A program made the position numbers and the translations under genes. Of a DNA stretch of 64,000 bases, positions 43,690-54,829 are shown piece after piece (the first letter of the stretch is position 1; each line of letters begins with the position of its first letter). The stretch is from Pyrenochaeta sp. MPI-SDFR-AT-0127 (Eukaryota > Ascomycota > Dothideomycetes > Pleosporales > Cucurbitariaceae): NCBI GenBank assembly GCA_020747015.1, contig JAGTJM010000012.1:248001-312000 (forward strand). The letters are read 5' to 3'. The notes beneath the pieces are model-generated. The model made no database searches, was not told where the DNA came from, and worked only from the letters and a program-made list of their open reading frames with translations.

Positions 43690-46182
43690 TGAGGCTAGGC
43701 CTTGCTAGAGGGAATAGTAAGAGAGCTGGATAGCATGGTGTTCCGGCTAATGGGGGGCCCTTAGGGTCAGGCCGAGGAGCAAGTTGATAGTTCTTCCTAA
43801 GGTCGGACCTAGAGCATCCCGCGGTCAGTTGGTCGCTCTGGTGATGAGTGCATGGAGGCCCATATCCCCTGGGTGCGGCTAATTTTGGAGGCACGAGAAG
43901 GGCATGGGGAGAATCATCAAACATGGTTCATGATGGGACACAGGAAACAATGAGAACAAACGGACATGGGCGAGAGTGGTGCAAACGAGGCGCAGAGGCA
44001 GCGTGAATGACTATGGAACATGGCGTAGGTGCTTCCGATCGAGGCTGGTTGAGGCCATGGTACTGGGCCACCGTTGGCAGCTCAATGGCTGCATGCAGAG
44101 GCCGTGGTGGGCAGGGGAGGGGTCCAGGGATCCTGCGCAAAGGTAGGGCAGCACAGCGAGACGTCGGCGACGAGAAGGTGGTTGGTGACAGAGTCATGGG
44201 TCACAGCAGACAGCGGCTAGGCGGGCGTGGTGAAAGCCGACAGCAGCGTCGTGGGCTCGGGCGAGGGCAGGGGAGGAGAGAGGCGGCTGCATGGCTTTCC
44301 AAAAGCAGTGGTCTGGTGTGAGCCAGCCGGGGGGGGGAGGGAAGAAGGGAGTGATACGGGGTGGAGATGGGCGTTTGTGGTGTTTGAGGCAGATGCGATC
44401 TCATCCGGACTGCCGGGGCAAGACGCTGTGCGCCCATTGGCCCCCGTGGCTGCCATAATGCAATTACGCGAAATCGAGCACTGGTATCCGCTCTGGTGGG
44501 ATGAGAGGGGCCCTTCAGCTACCCGCCACATCTCTTGCCCCCCCTCCCCTCCTCCGCCTGCTCGTCCACCACCCCCATCCACAGAGCACACCATCTCTCC
44601 GTCGCCATGACGGAATCTCGACTACTTGTGCGCGGCGCCCGTTGACACTGGCCGTAAACGCTCGAAATTGTGATGCTCGCTATTGGCAACGCCCACGTCG
44701 GCGAAGTGGCTGCCAGAAATTGGAGACAAGCCGACCCCTGCAAGGTACACTTGAGTGCACACCCCCCAAAAGGCGCACGTCCAGAGGAGCGCGAGGAGAG
44801 CACTTCCCCGAGCCTTGACAAGCTGGGCTCTCCTTACGAGCACCCGTCTTGCGCCGCGACCGCCTCATTACCTAAGGTGTCACCCCAAGTGAGGCTTGTG
44901 ATTTGCCCCCGGCTGCTGGAGCAAGCACAGAGGCGTATTGGCCTTGTCCCAAAGCGACCAAGATGGGCGACCGGCCTCCATCTGCCATGGTCACGGCCAC
45001 GGGAGCTGCCCTTGCCCGCGACGGCCGCCGTCGCTGAGCCAGTTCTTGCACTGGTCGTGTCTTTCCCCACCCACGTGTGCTCGTCCCAGGCCGCCTCTGA
45101 GCCTGCTGGGAGAGCAGCAGCACGAGGAAGCGCTGCACCAGCACAAGCCCGCCCCTAGCCAGATTGAGCCCACATGAGATCCTCACCAGGATGCCTACCG
45201 AGCACTGGACGGATCTTCGTTCCTCGCCGCCAGTGCTGAGCCCTTCTGCGCGGCCAGCTGCCCGCACAGTGGCCGGCAATGCACGCGAGCCTCTCCGAAC
45301 GCCCTTTGCTACGCCCGCCGTGGCATCGGCTTCCCGGACCACCCTATTCGTCCAGATCCGACACGACTGGGGGCATCTTTTCCAATACGTACGACAGTCG
45401 AGCTTCAAGGCCGCCCAATCCAACGCGGCTTAGGCGTCTGTCTCGAGTGGACGGACCCCCACACTCTGATGCACCTGAGACCAGCCCCCGTGCAGCCACT
45501 GCCCGTCCCTTCACACTTGGAGCAACCACCCCCGGTCCCGTCCCGACCACAGGCGTCTTTGAGCTCACACTGCGGGCGCCTTCAGACTGCATCCCTGATC
45601 CGCCGCAATGCCCCGGTGCCCCCCATCCAAGGCGCTGCAGATGGTCCACCCCTCCCCCTGCTCTTTCGAGACCCGGTCAGCTTCCACTAAAACTCTCATG
45701 CCGAGCAACATCTGTGGCCTACTCCCATCATTGCTTGGCTGCATGCGAGAGCGAAGTTCCTTGTCCATCCTGCTGCATCTGTATTGGTCTCGATTTCCGA
45801 GTCCCCTCCCTGTCCTGGGCCCCTTCGGCCTGCTCCACAACAATCACCATCCTTGCCCCATTCGCGGGATGCTCAGAGCAGTCTACAGGTTGGCTCATCC
45901 ATATGTAAACCCCCATATTCGCGCCCAATCCACTCACTGTACCGACCGAGCATATCTACACCGCATGACCGCATAGCTCCCACGTCAAGCAATCTTGGTC
46001 TCCCATCATCGCCATATCCCTCCTCCGCACTGTCTTTGCTAGACACAGTCTTGTCAGCCTTCGGCTTAAGCCGCTCTTTGCTGCCCATTTCCACAAGCCT
46101 AGCCTCCCACCTCCACCTCGCTTCTTGACCATATAATCCTCGCACCCCACTCCATCCCGTGGTACAGGCTGGTCTATCTGCA

Positions 46183-47776
46183 ATGGCTGCTGTCCTGGCA
46201 TCTCACCACACTAGCCTTTGGCAACAACGAAGGGAACCATCTACTCACTATTCAAACATGAGCCTAGCCGGCTTGATGCCTTCTTACGATACCTCGCGAA
46301 CAGTCTCAAACCCACCTGTATCACGAAACTTCCAGCCTACGACAACGCACATGGACATCAACATGCCCCTCTTCTCCACAAATGGTGGTCTCACGACTTC
46401 GGTTCCTTACCAGCCTGGGGCATTCGCTTTCGATCCCGTTCCGGTGAATCCCTACAATATGCAGCAAACTTCTTACTATTCCCCCAATATCTCCCATGCG
46501 GTCACCTACGCCGCAGCCCCAGATGTCCAGCCGCTTCCTACAATCCGGGATTCCCGTAACCCCTTCCTCATCGACAGAAACCCCATGGTCAAGTCGGAGA
46601 GTGCCTCGCCAATCCAGTCAAACCCAATGTACAGCGACGCCTCTTATGCCACAGACTGCAAGCGATCCAGCTCTGAGCCGTCAGAGGGGAGTGGCATCAA
46701 TTTCGCTACTGATGTGGACACCCTTATGAAGGCCATCCAGGCCAAGCAGAGCAACGCTCCTCAACGACAGGAGTCCAAGGTAGGACTTCGCATTATAGTC
46801 TTCTCTTTGTGTCACTTACTTACCCCACAACAGGTAGAGGAGACCAAAGTCACACAGAAACCCAGGAAGCGGTACCAATGCCACATGCCTGATTGCAACA
46901 AAAGCTTCTACCAGAAGACTCATCTTGAGATCCATATTCGGGCCCATACTGGTGCAAAACCATTCGTAAGTCACCCTTGTTTCAGAAGACGCCCAACAAC
47001 GCTGACACTTTGGACAGGCTTGCAAGGCACCCGGCTGTGGACAGTCGTTTTCTCAGCTTGGCAATCTCAAGGTCAGTCCTCGTATATCGTCCACTGAAAA
47101 CCGTACGCTGATTTTGTAGACGCATGAGAGGCGACACACTGGAGAGCGTCCATATAGCTGCGAGATTTGTGGCAAGACGTTTGCTCAGCGAGGGAATGTT
47201 CGTGCACACAAGATTGTGCATCAGCAGATCAAACCATTCACGTGCAAGCTTGATGATTGTGGCAAGCAATTCACTCAGCTAGGCAACTTGAAGGTCAGCC
47301 ACTGCAACACTCGGCCTTCCTCGTCAAGTGCTAACCATGCGCAGTCTCACCAAAACAAATTTCACGCTGCAACCATTAGGTACCTCACTTCAAAATTCGC
47401 CACCATCATCCCAGGCGTTCTCGTGTCACAAGAAGATAAGGAGCTCTGGGAGTACTTTGCGTCGCTTTACAAGAACTCCAACAAAGGCATCAAGGGCCGA
47501 GGAAAGGACAGGAGGATATCTGCAGTGCCATCATCGGCCGCTTCGCATCCTTCGTCGTATGCAACTCTACCAATGACTTCCTTACCTCGAAGCTACCCTG
47601 GATCGTTCCAGCATCACGGTAGTGACAGGAGCAGCCGCAGTTCCTCAATGTGTTCAGAGACCACCCACAAGGCGGAAACTAGCTATGACTTCAATGTCCC
47701 CATGCAGGGTGGTTATCATCAGCCTCAAGGCACGGGCTACGACGACATGGTCTTCCCAGAGCGAAAATTGTATTAG
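46183..47776 (+). CDS. C2H2 zinc-finger transcription factor, Azf1-like
   Basis: Five exons: 46183-46779, 46834-46965, 47018-47071, 47120-47293, 47345-47776, giving 462 aa. The ATG at 46183 is the first in frame. The N-terminal 200 residues are Ser/Pro/Asn/Tyr-rich and probably hold activation or interaction regions. Four tandem C2H2 fingers span about 212-325: YQCHMPDCNKSF, then FACKAPGCGQSF, YSCEICGKTF and FTCKLDDCGKQF, each with the His pair and TGA/ERP-type linkers; three introns fall within or between fingers. After the fingers comes a conserved block with KELWEYFASLYKNSNKGIKG and RGKDRR, which I know from fungal Azf1-family proteins. It should bind DNA in the nucleus; yeast Azf1 responds to glucose and to cell-wall state, but the target genes here are unknown. 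It sits alone between very long non-coding flanks. Confidence 0.88.
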
Positions 47777-48919
47777 ATGCGTTTACTCAAGATTCACATT
47801 TACGATCGACAGAACTAGAATACAAGCGTCATGGCTGGATCATCAGGAGTTTTAGGAGATGGCGGCGCTGGCCTCACAGTGGATAGGCTTTGGGATTATG
47901 GACGATATAATACCCAAGCTAGCGCAGCGACGGGTAAGAATTATTTTGGTCTTGTACCTTTGTTATTGTCGGCGTTGTGGGGCGTCTGCGGAATATCACT
48001 CATGGCTTTCATGAACTATTGTTGAGATTCATTGCGCTAATTGCGTGCTATATCCCTTGTATATTGTACTCCCATGTATACCTGGCCTGAGAAAGGGAGA
48101 GGTCTGTAGTTTGTCTTTCTCGTTCAACTTCATGTTTCTTAGCATAGTGTTTGTACCAATACGTTCAATTCATTGAAGAACGCAGCTGTTCTGATTCAGA
48201 GACTCCTCCAACCTGTTCCGTTGTGTTACGCCAATTAGACAGGATATCCTGGAAATGGGAGCTCCGCGGTACGATGTCACTCACCGCTCATATCGCACAT
48301 TGATCGAACATGAACGGCTGAGGCGTGCGCAAGCTATTACGCATGCTGACTGCGGTATGACACTGACTTTGTATCTATTGCGACTAACCATTGGCCTCAC
48401 ATTACGGCTTCCTTTGCCTCACGGCGCAGAGTTAGGACGGATAAAGGCGCCATATCGTACAAAACAAGATCTACCCAGTATTGCCGATCCGTCCATTGCA
48501 GCTAGTCTCTCTCGCAAATGCTATGGATATCTTTGCTATGTCGTTTTATTTTGACTAAATTGACATTGGCACCAGTGTTTGAACCACCGGTCTGTGCCGT
48601 GTACTGGTGGACGAAACGAGGCGTTTGTCGTGGTAAGTAGGTTGAGGCTACCCGCCTCGCCTCGCCTAACCACAATGCTTGGGTAGAAAGAAGGCCCGAC
48701 GAGCGGACGCTCTTCCGTACGGCTTTGGGCAGACCCGCGGCAAACGCCCAAAACTACTTCTTTTCTCTCCATTTACCTAGCTAACCATTTGCTCGTGCGG
48801 ATCATTCCACCTCCTCCCCTTACGCCGACGCTTTCCTTGTGTTTTTGCTATAAGAAAAATTAGACAACTCACTTTGGACATGGGTCACGACGTTGTTTAC
48901 TTGGATGAACCATTGCGCT

Positions 48920-48939
48920 GGGGGGGAGGGGGGGGGGGG
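48920..48939 (+). repeat. G-rich tract
   Basis: Nineteen G interrupted by one A, capable of forming a G-quadruplex. Confidence 0.85.
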
Positions 48940-51900
48940 CTAATGGCGGTCATGCTGGCACTCGGACTCGCTTCATTTTTTCCCTCTCTCTCTCTCTGTC
49001 TGTCTCTCTCAAAGGATTTCTCCGCGGATAGGATTGGTTGGAATAAACGTGTTTATTGGAGCGAAAGGGACAAAGATGCACATCCCGCGCCTTTTCGAGG
49101 CCGGATCCCTGACCAGGTTATTCCCTCCAGAAGCCATGCAGGGAACCAAATCAAGACAGAAAATCATCCATCAAAAAACAGCCAATGGCATGATTCAACG
49201 ATGCGAGAAGCCGAACTCCGAAAACAAAGGGCTGGAAGGGGTGCTTCGCGCGGCCATTTTTTATTATTACTATTATTATTTACCCTTTCATCTCGCAGCC
49301 CAGGGGAGCTTGTTCACCGAATGTTAGGTCCATTTTTTTTGGAGTGACGAAAATACGTGACGTTGCAGTGTCGTATCCCCCCTGGTATTGAATTTGTGAT
49401 GGGAGCTGTGATGGGATGGCGCGAAGGATGCACAAAGCCTCACTTGGTGCGCTTGTCTCCACCAAAAGCGGAAATGGGGGGACGTGAGGAATATTTGGAC
49501 GGGCGGACACGTCCGCACCAGCAGGATCTGCACAGGATCAATTTGTCGATCTGATTGTCTATGCAGGTCTAGAGCCCAAAGCAGATATGACGTCTATCCG
49601 CCAGTATTCAACGACATTTTGGGGTGGGTGCCCTGGAGGGAGAGAGTTTTTTCTTCACGGGAAGAATTAGTCGCTTTGGGCAAAGAGGGGGACTGGATAA
49701 GGGGGGGTGGGTTGCTGTGGAGGTCGACATGGTGTATCTTGCGGGAGTTGTGAAGGCACGGTCGTGGGGATGTTACAGGGGATAGTGTGGGGATGCTTAT
49801 CGCACAGACACCTAAACATTACAGTGAATAGCGATGCTGAGGTTTCATCAGTTTGAGACAGCAGGGCCGTGGAAATCCCTTCACAGTGACATTTGATATT
49901 AGCAACTACATGTCTCATCATTAGGGCCGACCCCTTTGCACGTTGCAGAAGACAGTGGCTGCATGGGCGTGGTCAAGATCAGGAACGCAAGTATAGACAC
50001 TGTCATACGAGGCTGGACCGCGGAAATGTCATTTGTCGCGTACCCAGTCGCTGCTCGCGCTCCTTTCCGAAGCCGTGCGGTTTCTTTGGCCTCTGCTCTT
50101 CCCACTTGGTCGGCCCAAGTGGTACGAGGCTGCCTTTTGCACCCTTCTCGCCGTCTCCCCGGGCTACCTTTGTTGCGCCCTATACCGCTGCGGCCCGCAT
50201 TCGCAAACACCCGCAAAATGCGACAACGCCCTGGCCTCCAACAGAGACAAACCCCGCTCGAACCGATACTTGACCCTTGCACATGGTTCTCGTTAAGATT
50301 CAGGGCTCTCAGCTGCCCAGCTTGCGCGTTCCTCCCCCAGATCTCTCGGTTGATATCCTCCGAGGGCAGGCTACCGTCTCCCCGGGACCTAATCATCACC
50401 ACCAACCCTTGGCTTACTGGAAACGGGAATCCGAGTCAGCTTCTGCGACATTGGCCGCCTATCGAAAAGTTAATCTTTTTATTGGTCCGCGGAAGCTTGC
50501 CCGGTGAACAGCAAGGTACACGAGTCATGCCTCCCGATGTTTCTCGGAAGGGGAAGAGGAAGGAGATTGCCTGCGGCGATGTGATTGACTTGGCTGGCAC
50601 ATCCGCAGACAAGTGATATGCGCTCTCGACTACATGTGGCTACCGCGGCAGCCTGTGAGCGCTTACATGGGCAGCGGAGTCTGCGGTCCTGGAGTAGGTG
50701 GAGCGGTGAGTCTTGCCTCATCGCCTTGACGCCCCCCTGATATGATGTAAGCATTTGTCTCCTGGCAAAATCATGTCTTCGCAAATGCATGCCGCCGAAG
50801 ACGCATCTCCTTCATCGTACATCCGATCCTGGCAACCCCAAATCCCCGTCTGTCTCTCCTTGTCCCGAGATCTCTGCTGGAACATTGCATATGCAATGCG
50901 AACACCCGCTTTCAGACGCTCGACGTGGGTCTCCATGCTCGAACATGGGCGGTTTGAAGAAGATGTGGTTGTTGCACAGAAGATGCCAGTTCGCTACTCA
51001 AGGTAGCCATCCAATCTGCATCGGGTCTCGCTGGCGGCAGCGTCCTGTAGTGCTTTTCGGAGAATTGTTGGAAAAGCAATTGATGGGCGCAGGCGCTGAG
51101 TTTATTGAGCACATGCTCCATGTAACTACCAGACGAAATTCATCGAACAGTGTGATGAAAGGCCAGGTGCGTGAAGGCGAAGGCTTGTAAACATCCTTGG
51201 CCCACAACTCAAGGCATTATACACCAGAGTATGACTTGGATGGAAGCAGGCTACACCTTGCTCGTATAACCACCCCAATCCGCACTTGTTGTTTGATGCA
51301 GTATATTCCTCTGTCTCGACAATACGAACCACATCGCCCCCATCACAATTTCTCACAAATTACAGGCTCTTTTACGGTACCACGAACACTTTTTGCGACA
51401 ATGGTGCTACCCACTGACGTGCTCTCCGGACCAGCGGTAAATTTCTAGATTGCCATGCATCTGTGCAACCGCATGTCCCGAATCTTGGGGCTCACGAGAG
51501 CTAGCTCGCTAAACTGCAGAATCTGGACGACAAGATGAATGTGGCTAGGCAGTAGCCATCAATGAAGCGAGCTGCGACCACGATCAACTCCACCATCACA
51601 CGAGCATGAGAGTGCAATGACCCTGGCTCTCGGCTCTGCAGGGCTTCATCCATAACATCGCATGCAGATATCGGGCATGGTCGCCTGCATGCACCGACTG
51701 CTGTTGATCAACTGCCGTATAACCGTCCAATGCCCATTCCTCGTCTCCGACGGCTCACGATGGACGTGTCCGTATCACACTGCTTTTACACCAGTGGCTC
51801 TCGGGCTCCTCGCTGCAGCCAAAATCCACATCGCCACAATGGGCACGTTCGCCGTCTGCCATGGTTACTCTCGAACTCGCATGCATGCAGGCTGCTTCAA

Positions 51901-52924
51901 CTGTAGCACATATACGCGTAGTGGCACGACTTCTGCAATTGCAAATACACGAAGTCGTCGGGTAGATTGGGTTCCCTTCGATATTTGGGAATATCGGGAG
52001 CCAGGCGCCCCTGTGTTTGGGGCTGCAGCAGGCTTCGGAACGGGAAGCTCGCATGCGATTGAGGTCACGCGTAGCGCCATGAGGAATCAGGGAGCCAGGG
52101 CAGCCTGTGTTGGAGGCACATGTACAGCGCTTGCAGGTGCTGCAGCAGGTTTCCGAGAGGAACGGGCGTCTGGGATGCGGACCACTGGAGCTGGAGCTGG
52201 AGCTGGGTGATGATGCTCCGCGATCGGATATGAAGCTTGGCAAGTGTGCAGGTATCACGAGCGTGGCGTTGATACTCTGAAGTTATGTGTGTGGTATTGG
52301 TATTGAAGAAGTAAGTGCCTCGCCCTGGAGTGATGGTGCGGAAACTGACGGAGATTAGGCTCAGCGCTGTCGACGTGTCGATGTCTTAGATTCTGGCCAT
52401 ACTTTGCTGCCGATCCTAAGTTCACTTTTGGTCTCGAGCAAGAATGTATGCTCAAGCGTGGGGAGCAGGTCGCCGCCTCTTCGACGCCAGCACTGTACTG
52501 CATCACGTGACTCTCTGGATGGGATAGGTACGAAGGCATTGAGGAGGCCACGACAAGGAGTGATGTGACCTACACCGCGTGCAAGTCAGTCGACTATTTT
52601 GGGGATCCAAGACAGGCGTAGTCTTGTAGGCAGTGTGGTCGCCATGCTGTTGCATGACATGTTAGGCTTTGACAGTGGTTGTTGCACCGCAAGGAGCGGC
52701 CTTTGGGGGTGATTTGAAGAAGGAATGGATTGGAGAAGCACGTGAGTAGACATGAACATTGCCCATAAGGCGACAGTGGCGCCATGCTGGCATGTCGGCG
52801 TTCCGAGAAGCATCCGAGCATGATGTGAGAAGATCTGATAAGGGGGAAGGCCTGTCAGTCCACTCCGGGCTGCACGGCATCTTCATCTCCGTGGGCGCGG
52901 TCGATCAGCCATTAGCAACGGCGG

Positions 52925-52931
52925 CCAATCA
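52925..52931 (+). promoter_or_regulatory. CCAAT box, possible SRE-like overlap, upstream of ERG3
   Basis: CCAATCA lies about 330 bp before the ERG3 start and runs into ATCAGCCC, which resembles the start of a sterol regulatory element. A similar ATCAGCCAT lies 27 bp upstream. CCAAT-binding complex and SREBP are known regulators of fungal ergosterol genes. Matches are partial, so this is a suggestion. Confidence 0.35.
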
Positions 52932-53036
52932 GCCCGGCCCAACCGGCCCACTAGAACACTTTTAATCCCGCCAGGGACCGCTGGAGAAATTGTCGCCGCA
53001 ACGCTGCCATTTCCTCAAAGAGCGCAGCCACCGCCG

Positions 53037-53057
53037 CTCTCTCTCTCTCTCTCTCTC
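53037..53057 (+). repeat. (CT)n microsatellite in ERG3 leader
   Basis: A perfect CT run of 21 nt, 200 bp before the ERG3 start, likely in its promoter or 5' UTR. Confidence 0.9.
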
Positions 53058-53257
53058 CTTTGACTCCCGGTGCTGTTCGTCCTACGCCTTTGCCTTGTCG
53101 TGCCTTGCTTTTCTTTTGGTCGCATCCTGCTAGTCCTACCGGCTGCCTTTTGGTTGCCCGCTCCTGTCTCCGCGAATCATACCGCTCCGGTACCTGATCT
53201 GACTGCCCAAGGCTGCCGAGAGGGGGTTGCTCCTTGCGCCACCATCCACCGCCCAAC

Positions 53258-54364
53258 ATGGACATCGTCCTCGAGATAGCAGACACGTTCCTGTTCGATC
53301 CTCTCTATGCAACCTTCCTCCCCGCACACACATCGTCCTTTGCCGCCAATGCCACGTTTGCGAGCATCAAGGCAGAGCCAACCGCCTACGCTCTGCCCCA
53401 TGCAACATGGCAATACGAGCCCGCAACAAAGTACTTCTCCATCGAGCCGACAAAGTATGCCTACATGAGTCGGTGGTCTCGCGACGAGTGGCAGAGACAG
53501 GCATTGACGTTATATCTAATCACATGGTGCGTCCCGACCCGCCTTTCCGCAGTCACCCTCTAACGCGTCGGTTGCAGGCTCTTCGGCGTCCTTGTCTACT
53601 ATGTCTTCGCAGGTGCATCCTACTTCTTCGTCTTCGATAAATCCACCTTCAACCATCCACGATACCTCAAGCACCAGATCAAGCTCGAGATGAAGCAGGC
53701 AAACATCGCCTTCCCCATCATGGCCATCTTCACCGTGCCCTGGTTCCTCGCTGAAGTCCGCGGATACTCGAAGCTCTACGACACCACAGAGGAGGGTCCC
53801 GGGCGCTGGTACAACTATGTGCAGTTTCCCTTCTTCGTCTTCTTCACCGACTTCTGCATCTACTGGATTCACCGCGGACTGCACCATCCTAGGGTGTACA
53901 AGTACATCCACAAGCCACACCACAAGTGGATCATGCCAACCCCTTTCGCCTCGCACGCTTTCCACCCTATAGACGGCTATGCCCAGGGCCTGCCTTACCA
54001 CGTCTTCCCCTTCCTGTTCCCATTATCCAAGTTCGCTTCCGTCGCCTTCTTCGTTTTTGTCAACATTTGGACCGTCTTGATCCACGACGGCGAATATGCC
54101 CACAACTCGCCCATCATCAACGGCGCTGCTTGCCACACCATGCACCACTTGTACTTCAACTACAATTATGGCCAGTTCACAACTCTCTGGGACCGCTTGG
54201 GTGGTAGCTACCGCAAACCCAATGACGAGCTATTCCAGAAGGAGCTCAAGATGTGCCAGAACGAGTGGAAGAAGCAGGCTGAAGCTGTCGATAAGATGGT
54301 TCAGCAAGTCGAGGGCGAGGACGATCGCAATTATCTCCCAGATGAGCCAAAGAAGGTTCGCTAG
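53258..54364 (+). CDS. ERG3: C-5 sterol desaturase
   Basis: Two exons, 53258-53526 and 53578-54364, giving 351 aa. It introduces the C5-C6 double bond of ergosterol (episterol to ergostatrienol) in the ER, using cytochrome b5. The fatty-acid-hydroxylase di-iron histidine boxes are complete: HRGLHH, HKPHHKW, a further HDGEYAH and HTMHH. Four or so hydrophobic segments flank them (LFGVLVYYVFAG, IAFPIMAIFTVPWF, FVFFTDFCIYWI, SVAFFVFVNIWTV). Length and order match fungal Erg3; the N-terminal 90 residues are the usual variable region. The acidic C-terminal tail is soluble. The 51-nt intron splits a Trp codon. Loss of ERG3 confers azole tolerance in other fungi; no defect is seen here. Confidence 0.93.
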
Positions 54365-54829
54365 ACAGGAGATGCTGCAACCTTGACATGCCGTTACGAA
54401 GAACACGGTGGGACAGGGATACTCGCGGAGCGGTCAGGGGAAGCTTCACCAGCATACAATTGCGGGGCAATTGCATTGTTTGGAGATGAGAAGCTGGCGC
54501 GTGTGCATTCGCTCGCCTCACGCTTGCTTTATAGAAGGTTTCAAAAACAAGGCCAGCTACTACTGCGCCTGGTTGTAATACATGGATTATGGAGCTTAGG
54601 AGCAAAAAGGTTAGGGCGGCGTTGGACTGCCCCTTTTGTAAGGTAATAGTAATGTGTTGGGATCGGTCTCACATCGATCCCTCCTATCATTTCTTCACTG
54701 TAAATCTAGCATTTCTACCTTTCTGTCCAGAGCAGCTGGTACCGTGATGCGATGCAGTATTGACTTGCCAGGCACTCACGATGCCACACCATGTAATGTA
54801 AATGACCATACATGGGCATCATCGGCCTA
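54365..54829. other. Convergent intergenic, ERG3 / wax synthase-like
   Basis: 465 bp between converging stops. No supported gene. Confidence 0.45.

Larger units (their letters stand above)
35976..46182. other. 10.2-kb gene-empty region upstream of the Azf1-like gene
   Basis: I read both strands and found no motif-bearing frame. The longest open frames are 181-189 codons (minus 38551-39096, minus 39769-40326, minus 43009-43578), lack convincing starts and look random. Base composition appears balanced, not the AT-rich pattern of RIP-mutated repeats, and no transposase, reverse transcriptase or terminal repeat was seen. The first 400 bp or so is the rcoA 3' UTR; the last 1-2 kb is C/T-rich and is probably promoter plus a long 5' leader. 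It may contain non-coding transcripts. Confidence 0.6.
47777..53257. other. 5.5-kb gene-empty region between Azf1-like gene and ERG3
   Basis: No motif-bearing frame on either strand. ORFs such as plus 49936-50616 and plus 51662-52210 are open but compositionally odd and unrecognised. A 64-codon ORF (47831-48025) with a hydrophobic end lies in what should be the Azf1-like 3' UTR. The right end is the ERG3 promoter and leader. Confidence 0.55.

Noticed and set aside
47831..48025. 64-codon ORF with a hydrophobic C-terminus after the Azf1-like gene
   Set aside because: It lies in the expected 3' UTR and there is no independent support.
51662..52210. 182-codon plus ORF with Ala/Gly repeats
   Set aside because: No motif; overlapped by an equally long minus ORF; composition looks non-coding.
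35976..53000. Degenerate transposon or RIP-mutated repeat as the cause of the gene-empty region
   Set aside because: Composition is balanced rather than AT-rich, and no terminal repeats or enzyme remnants were seen by eye.
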